64,000 bases of DNA from a virus: positions 1-64,000 of the IMG/VR virus record IMGVR_UViG_3300036770_002726. One strand, given 5' to 3'. The notes beneath the pieces are model-generated. The model was not told the DNA's origin. It saw only the letters and a program-made list of their open reading frames with translations, and searched no databases. Below, piece after piece: positions 23,330 to 32,012 of the stretch. The position numbers and the translations under genes are program-made. The first letter of the stretch is position 1. The number at the start of each line of letters is the position of its first letter.

Positions 23330-24123
23330 TGGATACTATATCAAAAAATTTAAAAAATTCTTTGGATAAAGAATTCAGTAATTTACTAGGTCAATTCCCA
23401 GAAAGCGGAGGTGATGTTATGACGAATTATCAGAATATAAAAAAAGAACTCCCAGAAATGAAAAAAACATTTAAAAAATCGGAGATTACAGATTTAATAG
23501 GTAAAAAAAGTATGAATTTACCAATAGGTAAATTATATTCAATTGGTAAAACACCAAAAACCGAGAATAATAAATCATCAAATGTGATGACTAAAAAAGA
23601 TATGATGGAAAAATGGAGTCAAAAATATAAAGATTCTATTGATTGTAACAATCCAAAAGGTTTTAGTCAAAAAGCTCATTGTCAAGGTAAAAAGAAAAAA
23701 GAAACAAAAGAAGCAACTGCATCAGGTGCTGGTGGAGGTTTTATAGGTAAAGTAGCATTTGACCGTAATAGTGAATTTGTTAAAAGAAGTTTTGTTGAAA
23801 CACCAAGCAAAGGAGAATTTAAAGAAGGGGCATCTTCAGCATCGTCTGGTTCTTATGTCACACCTGCGGCTTGGGCTAAATCAACAAGTAAAAAGGATTG
23901 GAGAGGTAAAAGTAAAACACAAATACCTGGTGGACAATTCGTTCAGGTTAAGAAAAAATGTAAAAAATTTCCATATTGTAATCAAGGTGATATTAAGTCT
24001 TTAAATTTTACAAATGAAAGTAAACTTAATAAAATAATATCTGAACTAAGTCAAAAATATAACATAAGTAAAAATACAATTAAAAATATGGTTATCAAGG
24101 AGTATGTTAATAACACTAAATGA
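23329..24123 (+). CDS. Putative virion protein with CNNPKGFSQKAHC motif
   Basis: The 264-residue basic protein has DCNNPKGFSQKAHCQGKKK near residue 105. To my knowledge, similar CxNPKGFSQKAHC motifs occur in structural proteins of T4-like marine phages. It also has TPAAWAKSTSKKDWRGKSK and KKCKKFPYCNQGD, giving several Cys residues that could bind zinc. A Ser/Gly/Ala-rich segment lies between. There is no N-terminal tag. A late C-terminal FTNESKLNKIISELS resembles the tag of other genes. Confidence 0.65.
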   Translation: MDTISKNLKNSLDKEFSNLLGQFPESGGDVMTNYQNIKKELPEMKKTFKKSEITDLIGKKSMNLPIGKLYSIGKTPKTENNKSSNVMTKKDMMEKWSQKYKDSIDCNNPKGFSQKAHCQGKKKKETKEATASGAGGGFIGKVAFDRNSEFVKRSFVETPSKGEFKEGASSASSGSYVTPAAWAKSTSKKDWRGKSKTQIPGGQFVQVKKKCKKFPYCNQGDIKSLNFTNESKLNKIISELSQKYNISKNTIKNMVIKEYVNNTK

Positions 24124-24131
24124 TATTTATT
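24122..24131 (+). promoter_or_regulatory. TATTTAT late-type promoter motif
   Basis: TGATATTTATT, overlapping the previous stop, with the core at 24124-24130, 13 nt before ATG 24144. This supports the 24144 start. Confidence 0.5.
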
Positions 24132-24143
24132 AAAAAAAAAACA

Positions 24144-25682
24144 ATGAAAGACATAAAAAAACAATTAAGATATTTTTTATCTATTAATGAAACTTTGGAA
24201 AATAAAGCTGACCACCTTATAAATAAAATAAAGGAAATGGAAATGGGTGAAGCTTACGTTGATGATAATAGAACTCCGGGTGGTGATAATACACCTAATT
24301 TTGACTTTAAAAAATATAAAAGATTCTTATCCCAAAAACATAATAAGGGGGATATGGTAACATCTAAAAAAGAATTGAGAAAATATTTCCCATCTAAAGA
24401 CATAGAAGATGAAGATGAAGAAGGATTACAATTTATTGGCGAAGGTGAAATGTGTGAATGTGGTGGTATGATGAGAGAAGGTGAGTGTATGGAATGTGGA
24501 ATGATGAAAGAAGGTATTTACGATGTAGCTGGTAAATTTCCTAAAAAACAATCATTTGATTATATTGAAGAAGAGAAGGAAAAAAAAATAACTCCTTTTG
24601 AAGAAGCAAATTTGATAGAAGGATGTATAGAATCAACGAAACTTGCTGATAAATCTGGAGATAAAGCGTCAAGAATACACGCTGAAAATGAATGTAAATT
24701 AGCTATGGATGCTTTAGAAGAAAAAAATGATACTAAAAAAATTGAGGAGTTAAAAAGTTTTTTAAATGAAAGTAAAAATTTGGTTGGAAAACAATATAAA
24801 TTAGATAAAAACAAAAACAAAAGAGTTGACTCTGAAGATTTAAGACTTTTACGTAAAAGTAAAAAACGTAAATTTGAAGTTGATGAGGAAGAAATGGAAG
24901 AAGGTAACGAATTTTCTGGGGAATTAGAGAAAGCTAGAAAGGCTGGAAAAAAAACATTTAAAGTTGATGGAAAGACATATCCAGTAAAAGAATCTATTGA
25001 ATATCATATTGTAGATAGTGTAGGTGACATAATTAAACTAAATGAGAATGAGGTTATTGATTTGATTGAAAATATCGTTAATGAAGAAAAATTAAAATCA
25101 ATGGGTAAACATAAAGGATTAGCAACATATGACAAAGCTCACAAGGATTCTGGAAAAGAAAATGACGATTATATCAAATCAGTCACTAAAAAGATGAAAG
25201 ATTACTTAAAAGATGGGTCTAAAGGTGGTTATGATATGAATCCAAAAATGTTCCCACAGGGTAATGGTGAATTAGGAAAAATGAGTAAAAAAGCTTTCCA
25301 AATGACTGATGATTTAGAAGACTTTAATTATGAAATAGGAGGTCAACAATTTCCAATTCCTGATGAAATAGGTTATGATGAAAAAAGAATGGAGAAATAT
25401 TTTAAAGGAGATTCAACAACAGGTAATGCACCTGGTGGGAATGCTTTAGATTCAAAAGCTAATGAAAGATTTAATAAAATGAGAAAGAAAAATACTCTTA
25501 AAAAGATTAAAGACCAATCATATAAAAGGGTAAGTCAACCAGTTTTCAATGAAACATCAACAGATGAAGATGGTAAATTAAATCTTAAATTTGAAGCTAT
25601 AAATGAAAAAAAAATAAATCAGTTGAATGAAGAATTTGATAGAATGAGAGAATTATTAGGTTATAATAGAAAAACTCAGTAG
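24144..25682 (+). CDS. Large acidic tagged protein with Cys-rich motif
   Basis: A 512-residue protein. The N-terminus MKDIKKQLRYFLSINETLEN is basic and ends in I-N-E. Residues about 90-125 have an acidic run and then GEMCECGGMMREGECMECG, a four-Cys element that could bind zinc. Later parts contain YPVKESIEYHIVDSVGDI and the C-terminus FDRMRELLGYNRKTQ. It is strongly charged. The gene is part of the structural cluster. I prefer ATG 24144 because of the promoter position, although an in-frame ATG at 24120 exists. Confidence 0.7.
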   Translation: MKDIKKQLRYFLSINETLENKADHLINKIKEMEMGEAYVDDNRTPGGDNTPNFDFKKYKRFLSQKHNKGDMVTSKKELRKYFPSKDIEDEDEEGLQFIGEGEMCECGGMMREGECMECGMMKEGIYDVAGKFPKKQSFDYIEEEKEKKITPFEEANLIEGCIESTKLADKSGDKASRIHAENECKLAMDALEEKNDTKKIEELKSFLNESKNLVGKQYKLDKNKNKRVDSEDLRLLRKSKKRKFEVDEEEMEEGNEFSGELEKARKAGKKTFKVDGKTYPVKESIEYHIVDSVGDIIKLNENEVIDLIENIVNEEKLKSMGKHKGLATYDKAHKDSGKENDDYIKSVTKKMKDYLKDGSKGGYDMNPKMFPQGNGELGKMSKKAFQMTDDLEDFNYEIGGQQFPIPDEIGYDEKRMEKYFKGDSTTGNAPGGNALDSKANERFNKMRKKNTLKKIKDQSYKRVSQPVFNETSTDEDGKLNLKFEAINEKKINQLNEEFDRMRELLGYNRKTQ

Positions 25683-25706
25683 TTACAATTTTCATATTAT
25701 TATTAT

Positions 25707-25744
25707 ATTCTCCGTAAGAATTATTTCTTATGGAGAATTTTTTT
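25707..25744 (+). terminator. Terminator-like hairpin overlapping the next start codon
   Basis: ATTCTCCGTAAGAA (25707-25720) pairs with 25725-25738 around a 4-nt TTAT loop, with one G-T pair, followed by a T run. The 3' arm contains the ATG of the next gene at 25730. It may be a terminator, a translation-blocking hairpin, or both. Confidence 0.65.
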
Positions 25745-26209
25745 AATTATTTATCAAAACCAATACCTGAAGAAGAGGTTATAGTATGGTTTAAAATCAA
25801 TAACATTATTCCAGAAAAGTTGGAATTATTTTATGATTTTAGTCAATCCTTAAATACATTGATTAATGAGACGTATTTAGGCCGATTTGATAAGATTCAA
25901 GAAACAAATATTATTTTAACTGAAGAGGATAAAATAAAACACTTTACTTGGTGTTTTAATAAAATAATTTCAAATTATGAAAAAGAAGGAATTATTTTTA
26001 ATCAACAAGGAAAACATTTTGATTACTTTAAGACATTTTTTCTTGATATATTTTATAATCAAAAAGAAGAAAAAGTTAGAACATCAGTTAAAGATTTTTT
26101 TAATATATTATTTGAGTTAAATAAACAATTTACTAAATCAGATTTGGATATGGTGAGTGTGATTTATAAAGTATTAAATGAAAATATGACAATACAAAAT
26201 GTTTACTAA
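25730..26209 (+). CDS. Hypothetical protein with start codon in a hairpin
   Basis: The 159-residue acidic, Phe-rich helical protein starts MENFFNYLSKPIPEEEVIVW. No other ATG is usable for 140 residues, so the start within the hairpin is probably real. It contains helices around NIIPEKLELFYDFSQSL and KDFFNILFELNKQF. No family recognised. The following region has an AT-rich leader. Confidence 0.6.
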   Translation: MENFFNYLSKPIPEEEVIVWFKINNIIPEKLELFYDFSQSLNTLINETYLGRFDKIQETNIILTEEDKIKHFTWCFNKIISNYEKEGIIFNQQGKHFDYFKTFFLDIFYNQKEEKVRTSVKDFFNILFELNKQFTKSDLDMVSVIYKVLNENMTIQNVY

Positions 26210-26245
26210 AATATAAATAAACGTATTTTTATAAAAATTAAAATT

Positions 26246-26440
26246 ATGGAAACATTAGAACAAATTAAAACATTAACGGAAGAATTATCACAAAACACAA
26301 CAAAATTTTTCAAAGGAAACAATAGTGCTGGTATAAGAGCTAGAAAAAACGCACAAGATTTAAAAGCACTTTTACAGACATTAAGAAATGAAATTTTGGA
26401 TGAAAGAAAAAAAGAAAATGGGACTGAATCAATTGGATAG
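26246..26440 (+). CDS. Histone H1-like (Hc1) DNA-binding protein
   Basis: The 64-residue basic protein has METLEQIKTLTEELSQNTTK, then FFKGNNSAGIRARKNAQDLK. The latter matches the pattern KG.K.AGtRARK.l.eLk of Bacteroidota and chlamydial Hc1-like proteins. They bind and compact DNA. In a phage it could help to organise DNA in the virion or in the infected cell. The leader contains TATTTTTAT, a variant of the late motif. Confidence 0.75.
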   Translation: METLEQIKTLTEELSQNTTKFFKGNNSAGIRARKNAQDLKALLQTLRNEILDERKKENGTESIG

Positions 26441-26612
26441 TTTATTTTTTTTCTTATTTTTATTCTCAATACTATATGTATCAAGAATAGTTTTTAGGTT
26501 TATGAGTGCCCTATTACAAAATCCACCAAAAAAGTTGATTCTTAGTGATAGGGAACTCTTTTTAATCAACATAACAATATCATACATTATAACATATATT
26601 TTTAAATTATGA
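26418..26612 (+). CDS. Small membrane protein
   Basis: The 64-residue protein has two hydrophobic segments (SLFFFLFLFSILYVSRIVF and INITISYIITYIFKL). It begins inside the end of the H1-like gene and ends with ATGA overlap into the next. ATG 26418 chosen over 26388, which would add a charged piece. A holin-like role is possible but not supported by a motif. Confidence 0.55.
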   Translation: MGLNQLDSLFFFLFLFSILYVSRIVFRFMSALLQNPPKKLILSDRELFLINITISYIITYIFKL

Positions 26613-27052
26613 GTTTATATCAAGAATTTTCATCATTATTACCATATCTACAATCAGTAAGAAAACTACAAAACTATTTATCATTTGATGTTAGTTTTCC
26701 CAATACTTGGAAAATTCCAAAAAAATTTGCTGAGGAAGACAAAATTATGGAACAACAAAGTAATTCGGCAAATCAGAGATTATTTTCTTATGTGACTGAA
26801 ATAAGTGAAACTGGAGTACAAAAAGTACATTACAATATAAAAAATATAATCAAATACAATCTAGAAAAAGAAGAAAAAGATAGGTTGTTTGAAACAAAAG
26901 TTGAAGAACTTAAAAAATTATTTGAAAAACAAAATTTAGAAAAATTAAAAGGTTTATATTTTGACATAAGTGAACCTATAATGAAAAAACCAACTTTAGA
27001 AGATGATGAAGAACAAATCGGAACAGATAAAATGGTTAATGAAGGAAGTTAA
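26609..27052 (+). CDS. Hypothetical protein
   Basis: The 147-residue protein has a helical start (MSLYQEFSSLLPYLQSVRKL), a Trp/Pro-rich piece (FPNTWKIPKKFAEED) and a Lys/Glu-rich C-terminal part. No family is recognised. It overlaps both neighbours, which indicates a shared transcript. Confidence 0.65.
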   Translation: MSLYQEFSSLLPYLQSVRKLQNYLSFDVSFPNTWKIPKKFAEEDKIMEQQSNSANQRLFSYVTEISETGVQKVHYNIKNIIKYNLEKEEKDRLFETKVEELKKLFEKQNLEKLKGLYFDISEPIMKKPTLEDDEEQIGTDKMVNEGS

Positions 27053-27188
27053 CAAAGACAATATTGAACTTGAAAATGAGAAGAAAAAATTCCTTGATGA
27101 AATAAAGAAATTTAAAAAGGAAGAAATGTTCCCCAAACCTAAAAAACTAACATTATGGCAAAGAATAAAGAAAGTGTTAATGAATTAA
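27039..27188 (+). CDS. Small basic hypothetical protein
   Basis: A 49-residue Lys-rich protein (MKEVNKDNIELENEKKKFLD) ending in an amphipathic basic helix (LTLWQRIKKVLMN). The start at 27039 is preferred to the in-frame ATG at 27003, which overlaps more of the previous gene. Function unknown. Confidence 0.5.
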   Translation: MKEVNKDNIELENEKKKFLDEIKKFKKEEMFPKPKKLTLWQRIKKVLMN

Positions 27189-27403
27189 TATATAAATTGG
27201 CAAACATTGCTGATGATTTAGTTAAAATATATCCAAGTGGAAAATCTGTTGTGGTATTTTCATTATCTAATGATGATTTTAAAAATACAAAATTACAAGT
27301 TAATGATTTTTCAAGTACAGAACAATTCAAAATAGATATTTCTGGTACAGAATTTATTTTTTTGATGGATGAGCGGTTAAAGGACGTTGTAAATAATTCT
27401 TAG
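27155..27403 (+). CDS. Small hypothetical protein
   Basis: An 82-residue alpha/beta protein (MAKNKESVNELIYKLANIAD) with a strand VVFSLSNDDF. Its 3' end overlaps the convergent minus-strand gene by 50 nt. Function unknown. Confidence 0.6.
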   Translation: MAKNKESVNELIYKLANIADDLVKIYPSGKSVVVFSLSNDDFKNTKLQVNDFSSTEQFKIDISGTEFIFLMDERLKDVVNNS

Positions 27404-27980
27404 AAAATCCTTTTTGTTCTAAAATTTCGTATAAATATTTTCTATGAATTGTATTATAATCTTTAACATACATACAATCTTTTCTATTTAATTTTTGTAA
27501 AGTGTCAATGAATCTAGCCGATTCATCAATTGTCTTGAAAGTGAACAAAAATGTTAAATCATCGTTTTGTAACACAATTTTATTATTTAATTTAGACAAT
27601 AATTTAAAACCTGGTTTATCCAAATATTTCTTTATAAATTGTTGGGTTGGTATTTTTTGTTTATTTTGATAATCCACAAACAATTCTTCAATTTTAAAGT
27701 CATTTATTTTAATGATATTAAAACCATCTTCAATTTCTATTTTTATATTTCTACCTAAACTATCCTTCACATAGGTATTATCTTTTTTCTTATCATTTAT
27801 TTCCACCAAAGCTAATTCAAAATCACAGATAACCCCATTTTCTGTCATTTTAGGAAATAACACTTGTTCACTAGATTTTATTTTATTATTATAGTAATCT
27901 AGTGCTTTTTTATAAGTTTTAAACTTATTGATTATTTTTCTTTTTTCTTTATTTTTGAAAAGAACAACTAAATAATTCAT
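27354..27980 (-). CDS. Hypothetical protein on minus strand
   Basis: A 208-residue Lys/Asn-rich protein (MNYLVVLFKNKEKRKIINKF) with alternating strand and helix. The C-terminal part ERKYLYEILEQKGFSKNY-like sequence (RKYLYEILEQKGFSKNY) is helical. No family is recognised. It is divergent from dnaJ, and TTATTTATG lies within its short leader on the minus strand. It overlaps the convergent small gene at 27155. Confidence 0.7.
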   Translation of the reverse strand: MNYLVVLFKNKEKRKIINKFKTYKKALDYYNNKIKSSEQVLFPKMTENGVICDFELALVEINDKKKDNTYVKDSLGRNIKIEIEDGFNIIKINDFKIEELFVDYQNKQKIPTQQFIKKYLDKPGFKLLSKLNNKIVLQNDDLTFLFTFKTIDESARFIDTLQKLNRKDCMYVKDYNTIHRKYLYEILEQKGFSKNYLQRPLTAHPSKK

Positions 27981-28016
27981 AATATAATCATAAATAAATT
28001 CTCAATAATATAAATA

Positions 28017-28949
28017 ATGGAAAACTATTACGAAATTCTAGGTGTAGATGAAAATACACCAATTGATGAAATTAAAAAAACGTATAGAAAATTAGCAATG
28101 GAACATCACCCAGATAAAGGTGGGGATGAAGAAAAATTTAAAAAAATATCTCAGGCTTACGAGATATTGGGTGACGAAAATAGACGTGCCAATTATGACA
28201 ATCAAAGAAAGAATCCTTTTGCTAATATGGGTGGAGGATTTAATCCATTTGAAGATATGTTCAATGAGTTTACAAATAGAGCTCACACTAGACAAACAGT
28301 ACCTGATAAAATAATTGATATCAATATTGGGGTTTTGGAAACATATAACTCAATGGAAAAAGAATTTGAATATGAACGAAATCATAATTGTGATTCTTGT
28401 AATGGATCTGGTGGAGAAAAAATTATTTGTAAACATTGTAATGGTTATGGTTTTATTGAAGGTAGAATCAGAACTGGTTTTTTTACTCAAATTGTCAGAC
28501 AAGGTTGCGATAAATGTAATGGTATTGGTCAGGTTTTTATATCAAAATGTAAAAAATGTAACACTAGTGGAGTACAATCAGTAAAAGAAAAAGTTAGAAT
28601 AAAAATTCCTCACAATATAAATGATGGACAATTTTTCAAAATGAGAGGAAAAGGTGATTATCACCAAGGAATCTTTGGTAATTTAATTTTGAGGGTTTTT
28701 GTAAAACCTCAAGACAACTTTGATAAAATTGGTAACGATTTAATATATGATGCTTTCTTCAATCTGGAAGACTTAAATAAAGAAACTTATGAAATTCCAC
28801 ACCCAAATGGTAAATTGTCAATTAAGTTACCAAACGAATTTGACACAACAAAACCCCTAAGAGTTCAATCCAAGGGGTTTAGAGATGATAACAATAACTT
28901 AAAGGGTGATTTGATAATAAATTTAAATGTTAGATTTACTAAAACATAG
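28017..28949 (+). CDS. dnaJ: DnaJ (Hsp40) co-chaperone
   Basis: This 310-residue full type I J-protein has a J domain at residues 1-70 with the HPD motif (MEHHPDKGGDEEKFKKISQA), and a Gly/Phe region around GGGFNPF. Four CxxCxxxG-type zinc repeats follow near residues 123-190 (CDSCNGSGG, CKHCNGYG, CDKCNGIGQ, CKKCNTSG). The last of these keeps CxxC but has lost the usual second Gly. The C-terminal substrate-binding domains end at the stop. It stimulates a DnaK ATPase, here presumably that of the host. It is shorter than E. coli DnaJ (376), and the C-terminal dimerisation part seems missing. Its 3' end overlaps a convergent small gene. Confidence 0.93.
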   Translation: MENYYEILGVDENTPIDEIKKTYRKLAMEHHPDKGGDEEKFKKISQAYEILGDENRRANYDNQRKNPFANMGGGFNPFEDMFNEFTNRAHTRQTVPDKIIDINIGVLETYNSMEKEFEYERNHNCDSCNGSGGEKIICKHCNGYGFIEGRIRTGFFTQIVRQGCDKCNGIGQVFISKCKKCNTSGVQSVKEKVRIKIPHNINDGQFFKMRGKGDYHQGIFGNLILRVFVKPQDNFDKIGNDLIYDAFFNLEDLNKETYEIPHPNGKLSIKLPNEFDTTKPLRVQSKGFRDDNNNLKGDLIINLNVRFTKT

Positions 28950-29079
28950 AATATAAATCACTTATTAATTTGATTGTACCATAAATTGCTGCGAAAAGTA
29001 TATACGCAGAAAATACAAACATCGTCCATTGTGGTATACTTAAACCATTACCACATTTTGAACACTTTTTTTCTTCCAT
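28939..29079 (-). CDS. Small membrane protein with CxxC
   Basis: A 46-residue minus-strand protein that reads MEEKKCSKCGNGLSIPQWTM, then a single transmembrane helix (FVFSAYILFAAIYGTIKLI). The CxxC at the start may bind zinc. It overlaps the dnaJ stop by 11 nt in convergent orientation. Good composition but short. Confidence 0.55.
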   Translation of the reverse strand: MEEKKCSKCGNGLSIPQWTMFVFSAYILFAAIYGTIKLISDLYSMF

Positions 29080-29158
29080 ATTGATTTTTAATCAAAATAT
29101 AAAAAAAAGTTGATAATATCAAATATAATTTAAAAAATTAATAATTTCAGAATTTTGT

Positions 29159-29168
29159 AATATTTATA
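29159..29168 (+). promoter_or_regulatory. TATTTAT late-type promoter motif
   Basis: TAATATTTATAG with the core at 29161-29167, 11 nt before the ATG at 29179, a very short leader. Confidence 0.55.
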
Positions 29169-29178
29169 GTAAAAAAAA

Positions 29179-30906
29179 ATGAAGTTTAGATACATTTTAA
29201 AAAAGTTAATACAAGAAGATAAACGTCTTGATTTCATACTTGACAATGCGATGATTAATGTTAGTGGGAAACCATCAACTGGAAAACAAGTAAACATTAG
29301 TTTAGATTATTTAAAACAAATAATGAAAACAGACCCAACTACTGTTGCACCAGCAGGTTTTGATTGGAATAATGCTGGTATGACAAAAAATAAAGATGGT
29401 AAACGTGTCCCAAAAGATACTGATAAAATAAAGGAAGATTTTAATGATGTAATTACTGGACAATATGTTAATTGGTTGTTAAGAACATTTTTGAAACCCA
29501 GTACTAATGACTTTGTGAGTGATTACGAAAAAGGTACTCCCGAATATGATGAACAATTTAAACATTTTCAAAATGAAATCTTTGAAGATGAAGATTTTAT
29601 TAAAGGGTTACTAAGTAAATTTCATAGATTCCAAAAAAGAGTAGCCGAAGATAAAAGAAATATAATGAATATCAAAGGTAAAGAGGAATTAATGAATTTA
29701 CCTGTTAGAGCAACGGCTGGTGGTGAAACTGTTCCATTGAGAGAATTTGAAGGTAGATTATCAAGTAAAGTTTTTGATAAAGAAGAGAGTGATTCGCCCG
29801 ATTCACCAAGAATTAGATTCTCTTATCCTGGTTCTGAGATATTAAAAGTTGGTAGTAATTATACATTGGTTAGAATTCCTGCTGGGGGTGAATTGGGTCA
29901 AAAAGCGGCATCACATTTTGGCGGATATCATTTGGGGGCATCTAACCCTAGTTCAAATGAAACGAATTGGTGTACTTCACCAGAAAACTCACATAACTTT
30001 AGAAATTACATCCAACAAGCTCCTCTTTATATTATATTGGCCAATGATGATAAAGGACAAGTTGGTACAAAAAGTAAGTTACCTAAAGAACGTTATCAAA
30101 TACATTTTGGTTCTTATAGACAATATAAAGACAGATTAAATGGTAATATACCAAACTTTGTTGAGGAGTTGGCCAATGGTAAGTTTTCTGAGTTTAAAGA
30201 ATATTTTAAAGATGAATTCAAAAAAGGTGTTGGGTCATCTAGTTTTAGTAGTAGTAGTGGTAATTTACCTGGTGAAACTATTATAAAATTAAATAATCCA
30301 AATCCTGGTGCAACAAGTGAATATGTTAAAGTCTACGGTAGAGGAGATTTAGAAGAAGAGAATCCAACTGAAAAACTTAAAGAACAAATACAAAAAGTTC
30401 CAAAAGATTGTTCAGCTTTAACAATTAAAAACGATACTAGAGAAAATTTATTTATTGATATTCCTAATGAGATATTGAATTTAACAAATTTAAAGACTAT
30501 CAATATTACAAACATAGCTAAATCTTTACCAAATGATATTTCACCTCTTAAAAACCTTAGATTTGTTTCAATTGTTGATAATCCAGAATTAACAAAGTTA
30601 CCTGATGGTTTTGACCAATGTCCTAATCTTGTATTCATTAATCTTAAAGGTACTTTGGTTGATTTGGGACAAGAATTGACTGAAATGATTGATAAGACTA
30701 AAAAAGAGTTAGAATTTGAAAGACAATACAATCGAACTGAAAGTATAGCTAAATTAGAAAATGAGTTAAATAAATTGAATAAAATGTATGATGCTAAGTA
30801 TGGTAGTGGAGCTCCAATGTGGCTTCGTGCATTCTTAGAACATTTTGAACAGGATAAAGATGAAGATGGAAGAATAGAAGAACCTTATTTTTGGACACCA
30901 AAATAA
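29179..30906 (+). CDS. Tagged large protein with WCTS/RYQIHF module and leucine-rich repeats
   Basis: The 575-residue protein starts MKFRYILKKLIQEDKRLDF, a basic tag ending in I-Q-E. Residues about 255-325 contain ETNWCTSPENSHNFRNYIQQ, then APLYIILAND and KERYQIHFGSYRQYKDRLNG. The layout recalls the PcfJ-like domain, with a Cys near its start, a strand, and then basic-aromatic strands. Residues about 400-500 look like a short leucine-rich repeat unit (LTNLKTINITNIAKSLPNDI, then LKNLRFVSIVDN). An acidic C-terminus closes the protein. Function unknown, and it would be a candidate virion-delivered effector. Confidence 0.7.
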   Translation: MKFRYILKKLIQEDKRLDFILDNAMINVSGKPSTGKQVNISLDYLKQIMKTDPTTVAPAGFDWNNAGMTKNKDGKRVPKDTDKIKEDFNDVITGQYVNWLLRTFLKPSTNDFVSDYEKGTPEYDEQFKHFQNEIFEDEDFIKGLLSKFHRFQKRVAEDKRNIMNIKGKEELMNLPVRATAGGETVPLREFEGRLSSKVFDKEESDSPDSPRIRFSYPGSEILKVGSNYTLVRIPAGGELGQKAASHFGGYHLGASNPSSNETNWCTSPENSHNFRNYIQQAPLYIILANDDKGQVGTKSKLPKERYQIHFGSYRQYKDRLNGNIPNFVEELANGKFSEFKEYFKDEFKKGVGSSSFSSSSGNLPGETIIKLNNPNPGATSEYVKVYGRGDLEEENPTEKLKEQIQKVPKDCSALTIKNDTRENLFIDIPNEILNLTNLKTINITNIAKSLPNDISPLKNLRFVSIVDNPELTKLPDGFDQCPNLVFINLKGTLVDLGQELTEMIDKTKKELEFERQYNRTESIAKLENELNKLNKMYDAKYGSGAPMWLRAFLEHFEQDKDEDGRIEEPYFWTPK

Positions 30907-30913
30907 TATAATT

Positions 30914-31192
30914 ATGAACATCGATGTTGAAATATACATTAAGAATTTTATAAACTTCTTTGAGAATAATCCAAATGAACTGCTTGAGTTAATTGGTGAC
31001 ACACTCAAAGAAGTTTTTTATGAGAAGGTAAAAGAACAATGTTATAAGAACCACGATAATGGTGAAGAAATAACATTGACACAAAAACAACTGATTGACA
31101 TTGTCGTTAAGCTCAAAAAAGGTGATGTCAAAATTGCTTTAACCAATGGGGTATTCCAACAAACAAATTTTGGATTAATTTCTTTGAATTAA
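30914..31192 (+). CDS. Hypothetical protein
   Basis: A 92-residue helical protein (MNIDVEIYIKNFINFFENNP). It follows the large gene after 8 nt, and its stop is followed by the repeated TTTGGAAATTAG promoter. Function unknown. Confidence 0.6.
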   Translation: MNIDVEIYIKNFINFFENNPNELLELIGDTLKEVFYEKVKEQCYKNHDNGEEITLTQKQLIDIVVKLKKGDVKIALTNGVFQQTNFGLISLN

Positions 31193-31225
31193 ATTTGGAA
31201 ATTAGAAAATGAGTTTGTAATTTTG
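31193..31225 (+). promoter_or_regulatory. Host-type promoter, repeat 1
   Basis: ATTTGGAAATTAG with the -33 TTTG ending at 31197, then TAATTTTG at 31218-31225, 20 nt apart. The same sequence, with GACCCATC following, is found at 31765 and in near form at 32282. Confidence 0.7.
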
Positions 31226-31255
31226 ACCCATCGTTAACCAATAAAAATATATGTT

Positions 31256-31471
31256 ATGACAAAAGGACAAAAATTTGAAGCGGTAAGAGATACTGATTTT
31301 TTGTATACTCGTAAATTAGGTGGAGGTCTTTTGGGTAGAAAAGTCAAAAAAGGTGATGTAGTTACTTTCTTGACTGAAGAAATTAGTTTTAGTACCCGTA
31401 TGGTTAGTTGTTATGAATTACTATTATGTATGACCAAAAATGAGTTCCTAAGTAATTTTAAGGCTCTTTAA
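31256..31471 (+). CDS. Small hypothetical protein
   Basis: A 71-residue basic protein (MTKGQKFEAVRDTDFLYTRK) with a Gly-rich beta segment, like a small SH3-type barrel. It has its own promoter (31193) and a further promoter-like repeat right after it. Function unknown. Confidence 0.6.
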   Translation: MTKGQKFEAVRDTDFLYTRKLGGGLLGRKVKKGDVVTFLTEEISFSTRMVSCYELLLCMTKNEFLSNFKAL

Positions 31472-31482
31472 AAAAAATCCAG

Positions 31483-31526
31483 TCATCTTGGAACTAATGG
31501 TGGGGTGATATGGTTTATATAATTGA
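31483..31526 (+). promoter_or_regulatory. Second repeated leader element (CTTGGAACTAATGG)
   Basis: TCATCTTGGAACTAATGG, then GGGTGATATGG and TTTATATAATTGA. It repeats at 31969-32012 with few changes and, more weakly, at 47151-47196. The end TATAATTG resembles a Bacteroidota -7 element. It may be a promoter with an operator or an RNA element. Confidence 0.5.
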
Positions 31527-31561
31527 TGATTGATTAAATAATCTAATAAAATATTCAAAGT

Positions 31562-31747
31562 ATGGAAAGAACATTCAATAGAAAAGAAGTTGAGGAAATG
31601 TGTAAAAGAGCATACCTTAGAGGTATGAGCATTCAATATGATGGAATGACAAAAAATAAAATGAAACCACCAAAAGTTTTTGTTGAATGGTTAAAGGAAC
31701 TTATTGATGAATGTCCAGATGAATGTCCAATTGATAAATTCAAATAA
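31562..31747 (+). CDS. Small hypothetical protein
   Basis: A 61-residue protein (MERTFNRKEVEEMCKRAYLR) with a helix followed by ECPDECPIDKFK, giving three Cys residues. Function unknown. Confidence 0.6.
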   Translation: MERTFNRKEVEEMCKRAYLRGMSIQYDGMTKNKMKPPKVFVEWLKELIDECPDECPIDKFK

Positions 31748-31764
31748 AAAAATCTCAACCAAAG

Positions 31765-31796
31765 TTTGGAAATTAGATAAGTAGTTTGTAATTTTG
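31765..31796 (+). promoter_or_regulatory. Host-type promoter, repeat 2
   Basis: TTTGGAAATTAG with TTTG at 31765-31768, and TAATTTTG at 31789-31796, 20 nt apart, followed by GACCCATC. Confidence 0.7.
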
Positions 31797-31833
31797 ACCC
31801 ATCACTCACTCACCACTAAAAAGATACAAGATT

Positions 31834-31968
31834 ATGAAAATGTTTAATTTGGTATATCAAAATGTTAAATTGAATAGAAAGCAATTGACTGAAAAGGAGG
31901 TTGATATAGAAATTTCATCCATAATTATGAATTATGGCTATAGACCCACCAAAGTTGAAATTTTTTAA
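31834..31968 (+). CDS. Small hypothetical protein
   Basis: A 44-residue ORF (MKMFNLVYQNVKLNRKQLTE) placed correctly after a host-type promoter and before a second repeat. Function unknown. Confidence 0.45.
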   Translation: MKMFNLVYQNVKLNRKQLTEKEVDIEISSIIMNYGYRPTKVEIF

Positions 31969-32012
31969 TCATCTTGGAACTAATGGTTGGGTGATGTGGT
32001 TTATATAATTGA
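31969..32012 (+). promoter_or_regulatory. Second repeated leader element, copy 2
   Basis: TCATCTTGGAACTAATGG, then GGTGATGTGG and TTTATATAATTGA, nearly identical to 31483-31526. It starts right after the stop codon at 31966-31968. Confidence 0.5.
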
